From Microvirga lotononidis (GTDB taxonomy: Bacteria > Pseudomonadota > Alphaproteobacteria > Rhizobiales > Beijerinckiaceae), in the NCBI RefSeq assembly GCF_034627025.1, contig NZ_CP141049.1, positions 186,001 through 250,000 on the forward strand: a stretch of 64,000 nucleotides of DNA, in the 5' to 3' direction. Within the stretch, counting starts at the first letter, position 1; the number at the start of each line of letters is the position of its first letter. This document shows positions 46,921 to 55,817 of this stretch, piece after piece. The translations under genes were made by a program, and so were the position numbers. The notes below the pieces were generated by a model. It was not told where the DNA came from. It ran no database searches and saw only the letters and a list, made by a program, of their open reading frames with translations.

Positions 46921-49900
46921 ATGCGGTGGAGAGCAGAATCGCTGAACTCTGGAGCGAGTCAGTCAGCAACGGAGATCTTAAGAGACCTTCGTCTCAGCTG
47001 CACTGGTGCATGTGCACCCGCGGCTGTCATGCGCCCGACGTCCCGGATCTCCGGCCAAGCCGAGACCCAGCTTCTGCACGGTAGGAACGCACGTCATTCT
47101 TATGCCCATCCGAGTGTCCTTCTCGCCTCGGTGTCGGCGTTCACCTTGCTGCTGTCCGTTTCTGCGGTCGAAGCACAAACCGTAATTGACAATGGTTCGG
47201 TGGTCACAGTCCCAGGAACCACACCAAGTCCGTGGACGCTGACTGATGCCCTCTATGTCGGCGATACGGGGATCGGCACCCTGCAGGTCGAGACGGGCGG
47301 CCAAGTCACCGCACCAACAGTTCGCATCGGCAACGACGTTGGCTCGGACGGTGCCGTGACGGTCTCAGGGCCCGGAGCCTCGCTGAGCGTGGATACAACC
47401 GTTAGGGTGGGGCACGCGGGAATCGGTTCTCTGACCATCACAAATGGTGGGACGATCACAAGCGAGGGCGTCTTTCTAGGGTCGGTGACAGGTTCAAATG
47501 GAACGGTGGTCCTGCGCGACGAAGGTTCGCGCTGGGACTCCAGCGGCTTCTATGTCGGTTCGGAAGGTTCCGGCTCTCTGAGAATCGAGGCAGGCGCCGA
47601 CCTTTTTACCTCGTCGCAGGTGATGGTCGGTAGAAACGGCTCGGGGACCGCTGTCGTGAGCGGACCCGGGTCGACCTGGTCGATGTCTGGCCTAAAGGTG
47701 GGCGGGATCGCAGCGGGCACACTGACGGTCAGCGACGGAGGCAGTATCACCAGCACCGGTCAGGCCATCATCGGAGGAGGCAGCCAGCAAAGCAGCGTGA
47801 CCGTCACCGGCGCCGGATCCCAATGGGACGCCAACATCATATTCCTCGGTAGCGATAACCGCGGCATGCTCACCGTGAGCGAAGGCGCTTCCGCCACGGC
47901 AGCGGACACTTTCGTCGGGACCATCACTCCAGGAAGCATGATCCTGACCGGGCACGGCTCTTCACTGACCAGTACGATCCTGAGCGTCGGCTATGGGGCC
48001 ACGGGCACACTGCGGGTGGAGGACGGCGGCACCCTTACCACCAACTCGACGATCATTGGCGGGTGGGCCGGCATATCAGGCTTCGCGACCGTGACAGGGC
48101 TCGGATCGGCGTGGCATCTCCAGGGACAACTCTTGCTCGGGGAGCCTGGCCGCGGCGCATTGGCGATCGAGAATGGCGGAACCCTCGCGAGTCTGTCGGC
48201 AATAATCGGTAATGCGACTGGTGCAACAGGAACCGTCACCGTTACCGGGGGTGACTCAACCTGGATCAACAGCGGTACCCTCAGTATCGGAGAATCCGGC
48301 ACTGGTACGCTGACAGTCAATGACGGCGCCGCCGTGACGGCTAATACGACACGGCTGGGGCAGAATGGAACTGGTCAAGGGGCTCTGACTCTCGCTGGCA
48401 CTGCCGCAGCGCGTGGGCAACTGATAACCGACCAAGTTGCGAGGGGCAGCGGCATGGGAACGTTGACCTTCAACGGCGGCCTCCTCATGGCCACCGCTGA
48501 CCGGGCCGATTTTCTCGCGGGCTTTGACGCCGACGACGTAACCATCGCGGCTGGTGGCGCCTTTCTGGACAGCAACGGCCACATCATAGGCACAGCAGTG
48601 GCGTTCAACGGCACTGGTGATCTCATCAAGACGGGTGCAGGCACGCTCACCCTATCTGGCGCCAACACCTACTCGGGCATGACCCGCGTCGACGGCGGCA
48701 CTCTCGTAGCCCAAGGCGGATCTGCCACCCCCGATGACTCCGCTGTAATTGTCGGAGCAGGCACCTACCGGGTTGAGGATGATGAAACGATCGGCTCTCT
48801 GTCTGGTACTGGCGCTGTCTTTGTTGCAAACGGGAAGATGCTGACCACTGGCGCCAACAATCAGAATGCAACTTTTGCAGGGTCGTTGACGGGCGATGGA
48901 TCTCTTGAGGTGGTCGGCGCCGGCACGTTCACGATGACCGGCACGAGCAGTCTCGGCGGCAATCTCACAATCTGCTGCTCCCGCGTCGACATGCAGGGCA
49001 ATGCCATGATCGGCGGCGACGCCACCGTGCTGGGCGGCATGCTGGTCGTGGGCGGCTCGCTCGCCAGCACCGGCCTCCAAGTGCAGTCGGGCGCCACTCT
49101 TACCGGTTCAGGCAGTCTGATCGGAGGCGTGATAGTAGCCGACGGCGGTACGCTGGCGGGTACAAGCGGTCAGACCCTCAGTATGGGCAGCCTGGCTCTG
49201 GCCGCCGGCGCCAATCTCAAGGTTGAGCTCAACGCTGATAGCGCCAATCCTCTCTTCGACGTTGCGGGCGATCTCTCTCTGAACGGCCGCCTCACCATCG
49301 CCGAGAGCTCGGATCTGTCGGCGGCAACCAGCTATGACCTGTTTCACCATAGCGGAGCGCTGACCAACTCGCCGCTGGTCCTCACTACGACTCCCATCGG
49401 CTACAAGCTCTCAAACTTTGGACTTGAAAGCAGTTCCGGGAAGGTCACGCTGAACCTGATCGATGCAGCGGGCCAGCAGTACTGGACCCAAGGGTCAGGT
49501 CTATGGACCAGCACTGGCTGGAGCAATCCGGATGGTAGTCTGCTCACCCTGTGGGGAGGCGACACGGCCGTCTTCCAAGGCAGCGGCGGAACTCTCACGA
49601 TAGACGGGACGCAGAGTTTCTCTGCTCTGCGTTTCGAGGCGGACGACTACAACATTATGCCTGGCACAGGCGGAGCCCTGACCATTGCAGGGCCACGAGG
49701 AGACGTGCGGGTGGATGGTGGTTACACCGCAACCATCGCCACCCCGATTGAGGGCGCAGGACAGTTCGCCAAGGGTGGCGCCGGAACTTTGATCCTATCC
49801 GGCATCAACACCTACCAGGGCGGCACCTGGCTCGCCGCCGGAACGCTCGGGATCAGCTCGGATGCCAATCTGGGCGATGCTGCCGGTGGGCTCGCGATCG

Positions 49901-51969
49901 AAGGCGGCGCAACGCTGCGGACGTTGGCAGATCTGACCGCCGCGCGCGCCGTCAGCCTTGGAGCCGGTGGCGGTGTTCTCGACACCGATGGGCATGTGGT
50001 GACCCTATCCGGTCCAATTGAGGGGGTCGGCTCGCTGACCAAGCGTGGCAATGGCACGCTCACCTTGAAGGGTCTGAACACGTATGCGGGCGGAACCGCA
50101 GTCAACGCTGGTACGCTCCTCGGCACTGCCAAGAGCTTCGGCTCTGGACCCATCACCAATGACGCCACCCTAGTGGTTGATCAGGCTGCAGACGCGACCC
50201 TCGCCAATGCCATTAACGGCACGGGCCATCTGATTAAGACCGGGGTCGGCCAGCTGGAGCTGACGGGAGCCAGTACCCTGTCGGGACCGACCTCTGTAGA
50301 GGCCGGACGTCTGGCGGTGAACGGCTTCCTTGCTTCTTCGCCGGTGACTGTGCAGACCAACGCCGTTCTCTCCGGGACTGGCATGGTGGGGGAAATCCTC
50401 GCTCAGGGCGGCTCCATAATCGCTCCTGGCAACTCGATCGGCACGCTGTCCGTGAACGGCGATGTCGGCTTTGCAGCCGGTTCGACCTATGCGGTGGAGA
50501 TCAATGCTGCTGGCCTGTCCGACCGCATCAATGCTCAGGGAAAGGCTGTTCTCTCCGGAGGCACTGTGCAGGTTCTACCGGACCAGGGCACCGGCTATGT
50601 GGCCAACAGCCCATACACGATCCTCACGGCCCGGGGCGGCGTGAATGGCACGTTCACACGCACAACCGGCGGAGAGTTCGCCTTCGTGACGCCCACCCTG
50701 GGCTACACGGCCGATGCCGTCACTCTGACCTTGGTCCGAAAGACGGATCCCACAGATCCGACGGAACCACCTGATCCCAATAGCCCGAAACCGCCGCAGT
50801 CGGTGGCCTTTCATTCGGTGGCGGTGACGGAGAACCAGTACCGTACCGCCGATGGCGTCGAGGCTCTGCGAGAAGGCAATCGCCTGTTCGACGCGGTGAT
50901 CGGCGCCAGTGTCGCTGGCGCCCGGCAGGCGTTTGATGCGCTCTCGGGCGAGGCGCATGCCTCCGCCGCCGCTGTGGCCTATGGCGATGCCGCACAGGTG
51001 CAGAACAGCATCCTCACCCACCTGCGCCAGCCGCTGACCTCCCGCCTGCCCACCTTCGTGCAGGGCTCCTACACGGCCGCTTACGCGGCCGATGCTCCCG
51101 GGACAACTCCGCAGCCCGTGGCAGTGGTGCCCGCGTTCGATCCCCGTCGCTTTGCCCTGTGGGGCGAGGGCTTCGGCTCCTGGGGCAAGATCGGCGGCAA
51201 CGGCAATGCCGCGGGCCTCGAAACCTCCACCGGTGGGTTCATCCTCGGCGCCGACGCGCAGGTGGCGGAAGCCTTCCGTCTCGGTCTGGCCGGTGGCTTC
51301 ACCCGCACCACCTTCGACATCGACGGCCGGCTCTCGTCGGGCAGCAACGAGAGCGTCTTTGCAGCACTCTACGGCTCGTCCTCCTGGGGAGCGCTCAGCC
51401 TGCGGCTGGGCGCGGCTTATGCCTGGCACGACATCGATGTGAACCGCACCGTCCGCTTTCCCGGCTTTGCTGGCGCGATCGACACGTCCTACGATGGTTG
51501 GACCGCACAGGCCTTTGGCGAGGTGGGCTACCGGATGGGCCTAGGCCCGGTGCAGCTGGAGCCGTTCGTTGGAGCCTCGGTGTTGCGGCTGCACACCGAC
51601 GCCTTCCAGGAGGAGGGCGGGCCCGCAGCGCTCACCGGCTCCGCCCGGGATCAGGATCTGGCCACCACGACGCTGGGCCTGCGGGCCGAGGCCCGCCTGA
51701 GCGACACGGTCCCGCTGATCGTGCGCGGTCTCATCGGCTGGCGCCATGCCTATGGCGACGTTGAGCCAGAAGCGCTCCTCGCCTTCAGCGGCGGTGCCAC
51801 AGCCTTCACGGTGGCGGGCACGCCGATCGACCGCAATGCGCTGGTGGCGGAGGCTGGGCTCGACTGGCAAGCCTCGGACACGATTAGCCTTGGGATTGCC
51901 TACTCCGGTCAGGTCGGTAAGCGGATCCAGGAGCATGCCCTCAAGGGTAACTTCACCTGGAGGTTCTAA
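46921..51969 (+). CDS. Large autotransporter adhesin-like protein 2
   Basis: This 1682-residue autotransporter has an extended N-terminus and signal (SVLLASVSAFTLLLSVSAVEAQ), a longer passenger than its neighbour with many repeats such as GSLTITNGGTITSEGVFLGS and GTLTVNDGAAVTANTTRLGQ, four beta-strand repeats (for example GAGTLTLSGANTYSGMTRVDGG and GAGTLILSGINTYQGGTWLAAG), an acidic proline-rich linker (DPTDPTEPPDPNSPKPPQ), and the C-terminal barrel ending NFTWRF. The barrel-coding DNA shares the 776-bp block with protein 1. The start ATG lies in bases similar to those before protein 1. Confidence 0.93.
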   Translation: MRWRAESLNSGASQSATEILRDLRLSCTGACAPAAVMRPTSRISGQAETQLLHGRNARHSYAHPSVLLASVSAFTLLLSVSAVEAQTVIDNGSVVTVPGTTPSPWTLTDALYVGDTGIGTLQVETGGQVTAPTVRIGNDVGSDGAVTVSGPGASLSVDTTVRVGHAGIGSLTITNGGTITSEGVFLGSVTGSNGTVVLRDEGSRWDSSGFYVGSEGSGSLRIEAGADLFTSSQVMVGRNGSGTAVVSGPGSTWSMSGLKVGGIAAGTLTVSDGGSITSTGQAIIGGGSQQSSVTVTGAGSQWDANIIFLGSDNRGMLTVSEGASATAADTFVGTITPGSMILTGHGSSLTSTILSVGYGATGTLRVEDGGTLTTNSTIIGGWAGISGFATVTGLGSAWHLQGQLLLGEPGRGALAIENGGTLASLSAIIGNATGATGTVTVTGGDSTWINSGTLSIGESGTGTLTVNDGAAVTANTTRLGQNGTGQGALTLAGTAAARGQLITDQVARGSGMGTLTFNGGLLMATADRADFLAGFDADDVTIAAGGAFLDSNGHIIGTAVAFNGTGDLIKTGAGTLTLSGANTYSGMTRVDGGTLVAQGGSATPDDSAVIVGAGTYRVEDDETIGSLSGTGAVFVANGKMLTTGANNQNATFAGSLTGDGSLEVVGAGTFTMTGTSSLGGNLTICCSRVDMQGNAMIGGDATVLGGMLVVGGSLASTGLQVQSGATLTGSGSLIGGVIVADGGTLAGTSGQTLSMGSLALAAGANLKVELNADSANPLFDVAGDLSLNGRLTIAESSDLSAATSYDLFHHSGALTNSPLVLTTTPIGYKLSNFGLESSSGKVTLNLIDAAGQQYWTQGSGLWTSTGWSNPDGSLLTLWGGDTAVFQGSGGTLTIDGTQSFSALRFEADDYNIMPGTGGALTIAGPRGDVRVDGGYTATIATPIEGAGQFAKGGAGTLILSGINTYQGGTWLAAGTLGISSDANLGDAAGGLAIEGGATLRTLADLTAARAVSLGAGGGVLDTDGHVVTLSGPIEGVGSLTKRGNGTLTLKGLNTYAGGTAVNAGTLLGTAKSFGSGPITNDATLVVDQAADATLANAINGTGHLIKTGVGQLELTGASTLSGPTSVEAGRLAVNGFLASSPVTVQTNAVLSGTGMVGEILAQGGSIIAPGNSIGTLSVNGDVGFAAGSTYAVEINAAGLSDRINAQGKAVLSGGTVQVLPDQGTGYVANSPYTILTARGGVNGTFTRTTGGEFAFVTPTLGYTADAVTLTLVRKTDPTDPTEPPDPNSPKPPQSVAFHSVAVTENQYRTADGVEALREGNRLFDAVIGASVAGARQAFDALSGEAHASAAAVAYGDAAQVQNSILTHLRQPLTSRLPTFVQGSYTAAYAADAPGTTPQPVAVVPAFDPRRFALWGEGFGSWGKIGGNGNAAGLETSTGGFILGADAQVAEAFRLGLAGGFTRTTFDIDGRLSSGSNESVFAALYGSSSWGALSLRLGAAYAWHDIDVNRTVRFPGFAGAIDTSYDGWTAQAFGEVGYRMGLGPVQLEPFVGASVLRLHTDAFQEEGGPAALTGSARDQDLATTTLGLRAEARLSDTVPLIVRGLIGWRHAYGDVEPEALLAFSGGATAFTVAGTPIDRNALVAEAGLDWQASDTISLGIAYSGQVGKRIQEHALKGNFTWRF
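51169..51944 (+). repeat. 776-bp block identical to 44781-45556 (copy B)
   Basis: This is the barrel-coding part of protein 2, matching copy A base for base as far as I can read. The upstream passenger sequences of the two genes differ strongly, so the identity is restricted to the barrel. Confidence 0.9.
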
Positions 51970-51996
51970 GCCTTCACCGCCTCTTGTAACGACGAG

Positions 51997-52023
51997 CCCC
52001 GCTGAAGCCATTCAGCGGGGTTT
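51997..52023 (+). terminator. Terminator of autotransporter gene 2
   Basis: CCCCGCTGAA (51997-52006) pairs perfectly with TTCAGCGGGG (52011-52020) over a 4-base loop, followed by TTTCTT. It lies 27 bases beyond the stop at 51969. Confidence 0.85.
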
Positions 52024-52440
52024 CTTATGTCGGATGCGCATTAGTAAGGATCCCGTATCCATGCTGGGAGCCACAATGATCCAGATTGGGAGAGCAGAGT
52101 TCTCCACCCAACTGAATGAGGCAGCCGGCCAGGACCATCCTTGACCCAATCCCCGGAAAGCAGGTCATGATTGATACCTCGGAGCGTCCGCAGGAGACGC
52201 AAGGGTCTTGCAACCCCTCGAGCTGCCGCCAAATGAATCGAGCTTGGCCTGAGAGGCCTTTGCTGCTAGGATTTCTGTCATGATCAACCGCGTCGCCCTC
52301 CTTGCCGCAAATTTCATGTACCTGAGAGGGTGCACGGGATGGCTGTTGCGCTGATGCGTGTGTGATCATTCCGAGGACCCTCCCGAGGCGGGTAGGGTCC
52401 TAGGCTTCTGCTCTCCTCATCTCAACTGTGGAGAGCAAGC
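52024..52440. other. Gene-free stretch
   Basis: No convincing gene or repeat is visible here. Confidence 0.4.
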
Positions 52441-52677
52441 ATGGACACAACTCCCCCTTCCCCGAAACACAAACCCACCCGCTCTCTGGCCGTTCTCTCG
52501 GTCAGAAGCATCGCCTGCCGGATGGTCCGCGTCCTCGGATGGGGCAAGCCATTCACTGATCGAGAGGCTCTGCAGAGCCTCAAGCATCTCAATGGTCGTG
52601 AACTGCACGACATTGGCATGTGGCGAGAGCCTGAACGCCGGACCGACACTTGGTGGCGAATGACCCCACCGCCTTGA
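52441..52677 (+). CDS. DUF1127 (YjiS-like) small protein
   Basis: This 78-residue protein ends with the DUF1127 helix ALQSLKHLNGRELHDIGMWREPE, where R-ELHDIG is the family core. Arg/Lys-rich DUF1127 proteins in alphaproteobacteria bind RNA or affect phosphate and C/N metabolism, but this member is not assigned. An in-frame ATG at 52441 gives the usual length. It stands alone. Confidence 0.75.
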   Translation: MDTTPPSPKHKPTRSLAVLSVRSIACRMVRVLGWGKPFTDREALQSLKHLNGRELHDIGMWREPERRTDTWWRMTPPP

Positions 52678-52780
52678 GCGCCGCGGGCTTCTCTAGACTC
52701 AAGGGGGTTTTAAAACCCCTTGAGTTCCATAAGGTCCCGTTCCGCGAAATTCGACATCGACTTCCGCCACTTTGCAGCGT

Positions 52781-53573
52781 CTATCTGGCTCCGTATGCGG
52801 AGGCTGGATCAAGTCGGGCCTGCAAGTTGCGTTCATGAGGGTGCGCCTCAGGGTCAAAAAGCAGGGTCAGACTATGCTCTTCGCTTTTGGTAATTCTGAC
52901 CCGATGGATTGCCGGCTCGTCGTGAATGTCTGTCTCTAACCGAACCGGGTGATGACCGGGGTCGATCACCTCAATTTCTATGACAGCATCATCCTCGAGC
53001 ACGGCATGAGCCCACCCGGAGGCGGGGCTGAGAGCTAATCCGATGAGTACGAGCAGCCTGGAGCTCAGAGGCAAGCTAGGGCTACCCGCCGAGCGGTTGT
53101 AGGCGGTGCTGCCCACTGGGGTGGCGACCAAAGTCCCGTCGCCAATGACAGGGCGCGGACGCTCTATTCCATTCACAGTCAGGAGCAGTTTCGCTGACTG
53201 CCTGGTCTGCCGCACCAGGGTAATCTCGTTGATCCCGAACGCTGTCCTGACCCGCCCAGCGGCATCCGTACTTCCTGCTCGCAGGGGGGAGAGCTGAATG
53301 CTCGTTGCTGCCTGAATGCGCTTGGGGAGGTCCTCGACCCGAAAAGGCATTCGCCAGAAACCCAACAGAGTCTTCGTGCCTCATGGCGAAAACAGGCTTG
53401 GTGGATCCCTTCAGCACAGTGTGGAGCGCATGGAGAGCAATGCCATCTCCGCCGATGGGAACAACGCAGTCTGCCTCAGTAAGGTCAGACTGACCATACT
53501 CATCCGTAAGCTGCTTTAAGGCTCGTTGGGCTGCTGGCTTGGGCGAGGCCACGAACATGATCCGTATCGTCAT
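52781..53573 (-). pseudogene. nadK: NAD kinase, frameshifted
   Basis: The start (MTIRIMFVASPKPAAQRALKQLTDEYG, then ADCVVPIGGDGIALHALHTVLKGSTKPVFAM with the GGDG nucleotide loop) and the end (FRVEDLPKRIQAATSIQLSPLRAG, ATPVGSTAYNRSAG, DEPAIHRVRITKSEEHSLTLLFDPEAH) lie in different frames. One extra base near 53352, within the GFLAN-PFRVED junction, explains it. Joined, the protein has the usual NAD kinase length (about 263 aa). NAD kinase is essential, so a working copy should exist elsewhere; otherwise this is a sequencing error. It overlaps the GNAT stop by 4 bases. Confidence 0.85.
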
Positions 53574-54127
53574 GGGATGACCCTACCTGCTGTGAACTCA
53601 TGTTCTAGGAGGCCCATGATGACATCGTCATGCCACTGGCCGTCGACGAAGGCGGCTTCACGCTCACGCCCCTCAATCTGAAAGCCACACTTTTGGTAAG
53701 CGCGGATCGCCCTGGTGTTGTAGGCGAGCACCCGGACACCGATCCGGTGGAGTTTCAGATCGTGGAAGGCATGGCCCAGGACCAGCATTATCGCCTGGGT
53801 GCCGAGTCCTTTGCCGAGGCACTGGGGGTCCAGGATTCCAATGGCCAGCGAGGCGCGCCGATCCTGCCTATCGATCCGGTCCAGGCGGACCTCTCCGATC
53901 AGCCGGTCCGTCGCGATCACCCACGCTCTGGGATGATCCATGAGGGTCTGAACCCACCTCGCGGCGCTCTCCGGAGTGGGAGGCCGAACGGCATCCTGGC
54001 TGACGCCGAACATTTCCACGATGTCCGGGTCATTGCCCAGCCTCAAGCGAGCCTCGACATCGCTGCTCTGAGCTTTGCGAAGGGTGATGCCTCTGCCTTC
54101 TAAGACAGGAATGGGCTCAAGCTGCAT
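53570..54127 (-). CDS. GNAT acetyltransferase, RimJ/RimL-like
   Basis: This 185-residue protein reads LEGRGITLRKAQSSDVEARLRLGNDPDIVEMF at the start, SLAIGILDPQCLGKGLGTQAIMLVLGHAFHDLKLHRIGVRVLAYNTRAIRAYQKCGFQIEGR in the acetyl-CoA region, where QCLGKGLGT is the phosphate-binding loop. Relatives acetylate N-termini or small molecules including antibiotics. The ATG at 54127 is preferred; an open frame continues upstream without similarity. Its stop overlaps the start of the NAD kinase gene. Confidence 0.88.
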   Translation of the reverse strand: MQLEPIPVLEGRGITLRKAQSSDVEARLRLGNDPDIVEMFGVSQDAVRPPTPESAARWVQTLMDHPRAWVIATDRLIGEVRLDRIDRQDRRASLAIGILDPQCLGKGLGTQAIMLVLGHAFHDLKLHRIGVRVLAYNTRAIRAYQKCGFQIEGREREAAFVDGQWHDDVIMGLLEHEFTAGRVIP

Positions 54128-54140
54128 GGAGGCACCTTGA

Positions 54141-54938
54141 TCAGTCCGTTTTTCTACTGAGAAACAACCCGGCTTCCTTTGCGACCTCAAGAACGCCCTT
54201 ACCTTCCTCAAAGGCACGGGCAATGGCTTCCCGGAACTCGGTGAGTTGGGCCTCGCTGGCGCCGTCACCGGGCGGATAGGACGTGAGCGCCAGGAAGACA
54301 TCCTCCGGCTCCGTGATACGCAGCCGAGCGGGGTGTTGCGCCATGGTGACATTTCCGAATTGGGACTACATCAACCGTTCGGCGGTTTCGAAGCCGAAGG
54401 CCGCGGCCGCCGGATCTGACGGGGGACTGCCGAACACGGTTGTCAGCTCATACATCCTGCGCATGTTGCCGGCGCCATTGGTTGTCACCGCCAGGAAACC
54501 TCCGGGCTTCAGCACGCGATACATCTCCGCGATACCCTTTGCCGGATCCGGCAAGTGGTACAGCATATGCATGGCGATCACTGCATCGAAGGATCCATCA
54601 TCGAATGGGAGGACGGATGCGTCGGCTTGCTGGCCTTGGACTGATCTGAAGGTCAACGGTTTGCACCGTTGGGCTGCTTCCTCGACCATGCCGGGGGATA
54701 GATCTGCAAGGGTGAGATCAAGGGCTTCCAGTAAGCCATTGGCCGTTGCAGACCAGAACCAGCCCGGTCCGCAGCCGACGTCGAGGATGCGGTCTCCCGC
54801 TTCGAGCGGCAACTTCCCTGCGACCCACGGAAACCAGCCGACCTCGGCGATGGTGTACTTTGAGTTGATCCGCGCCCGGGCAGCAAGCTTTTGGCTATCG
54901 CTGTACTGTTGGGCCATGACCGAGGTGATTGACGACAT
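54141..54938 (-). pseudogene. Class I SAM methyltransferase interrupted by an amber codon
   Basis: The first 190 codons give a normal class I methyltransferase (GDRILDVGCGPGWFWSA for SAM binding, SFDAVIAMHMLYHLPDP, RVLKPGGFLAVTTN). A TAG at 54366-54368 follows ERLM. The same frame continues without other interruption through SQFGNVTMAQHPARLRITEPEDVFLALTSYPPGDG to the stop at 54141, giving a full-length protein of about 265 residues. Thus the short frame 54141-54344 is the C-terminal piece and not a separate gene. Either the gene is inactivated by one substitution, or the stop is read through. Confidence 0.83.
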
Positions 54939-55162
54939 GCTTCCTTCTCCTGCCCAGGCGGATATCCGCCGGTCATGCAAAGCTTAGATGCCCCAGGGGA
55001 CTGTTCCACGAACCAGACACATTAGCAATTCAGTCCTGTCGCGATAGGATGATGAGGATTTAGCATGTTCCGAGGGGCTAGTTTCACGCGCCATCAGGTC
55101 GGTCTTCCCCGAATAACAGGGGCCCGGAGCTTACGATTCCTTGACCTGCGATAGGAGAGGTT

Positions 55163-55597
55163 GTGCACTGTCCCACCGTACCAAAGGCGTTCGTGTATCT
55201 CACGCGCGGCGAGCGCGACCTCCTGCTGGTCTCCCATCCGATGCACCCGGAAGCGGGTCTCCAGGTGCCGGCCGGAACCGTGGAGCCGGGCGAGGATCCT
55301 GAGGAGGCCGCCAGACGTGAGCTGCCCGAGGAGAGCGGGCTGAGCGCCTTCCGGATCGAGCGCTACCTCGGCGAGCACACCTACGACATGCGCCCGTTCG
55401 GCAGGGAGCAAGTTCACCGCCGCTTCTTCTTCCACGCGGTCCTGATAGGCGAGGCACCGGAGCGCTGGCGGCATGAGGAGCGTCACGCAGGCCCGGCGCC
55501 GATCCCCCTCGAGTTCTTCTGGTGGGATCTCGGCGCCGGTCGGCCGGATCTCATCGCCGGGCATGGCAAGATGCTCCGACATCTTCTGGATGGGTGA
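55163..55597 (+). CDS. NUDIX hydrolase
   Basis: This 144-residue protein has the Nudix box GTVEPGEDPEEAARRELPEESGL, with the catalytic glutamates in RELPEE, inside the usual fold (VPKAFVYLTRGERDLLLVSHP). It starts at GTG 55163, with AGGAG 5 bases upstream. Nudix enzymes hydrolyse nucleotide diphosphates linked to another group; no substrate is clear. It heads the run of plus-strand genes that includes the LeuRS-like gene, and is followed by a hairpin at 55722-55749. Confidence 0.88.
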   Translation: MHCPTVPKAFVYLTRGERDLLLVSHPMHPEAGLQVPAGTVEPGEDPEEAARRELPEESGLSAFRIERYLGEHTYDMRPFGREQVHRRFFFHAVLIGEAPERWRHEERHAGPAPIPLEFFWWDLGAGRPDLIAGHGKMLRHLLDG

Positions 55598-55686
55598 GGC
55601 AGGGGCAGCAGGAGAGGTCCGCCGGACTCCATGAGGAATGCGCCTGGGATGTTGACCCTGATCGGAACCGTTATTACTTTAGACCC

Positions 55687-55767
55687 ATGATCGCATTCGC
55701 CCACACTCTGCGACTTCGCCTCCCGGTCGTTCCGACGGCCGGGTCTTTCGTCGTTTCCGCGAAGTAA
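55687..55767 (+). promoter_or_regulatory. Short leader-like ORF with a Leu-Arg-Leu-Arg-Leu run and terminator hairpin
   Basis: A 26-codon ATG frame contains CTG CGA CTT CGC CTC (Leu-Arg-Leu-Arg-Leu) immediately before a hairpin (CCCGGTCGT 55722-55730 with ACGGCCGGG 55735-55743, one G-U pair, loop TCCG) followed by TCTTTCG. It ends 50 bases before the LeuRS-like gene. This is reminiscent of attenuation leaders, but no ribosome-binding site is seen and the stop lies beyond the hairpin, so the reading is tentative; the hairpin may simply terminate the NUDIX transcript. Confidence 0.4.
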
Positions 55768-55817
55768 CCTGGGCGACGCTCCTCTCGCGCGTTCGCCCGA
55801 ACGCAGAGAGTTGAGCC

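Noticed and set aside
54141..54344. Separate 67-residue gene
   Set aside because: It is in frame with the methyltransferase upstream and separated only by one TAG, so it is the C-terminal piece.
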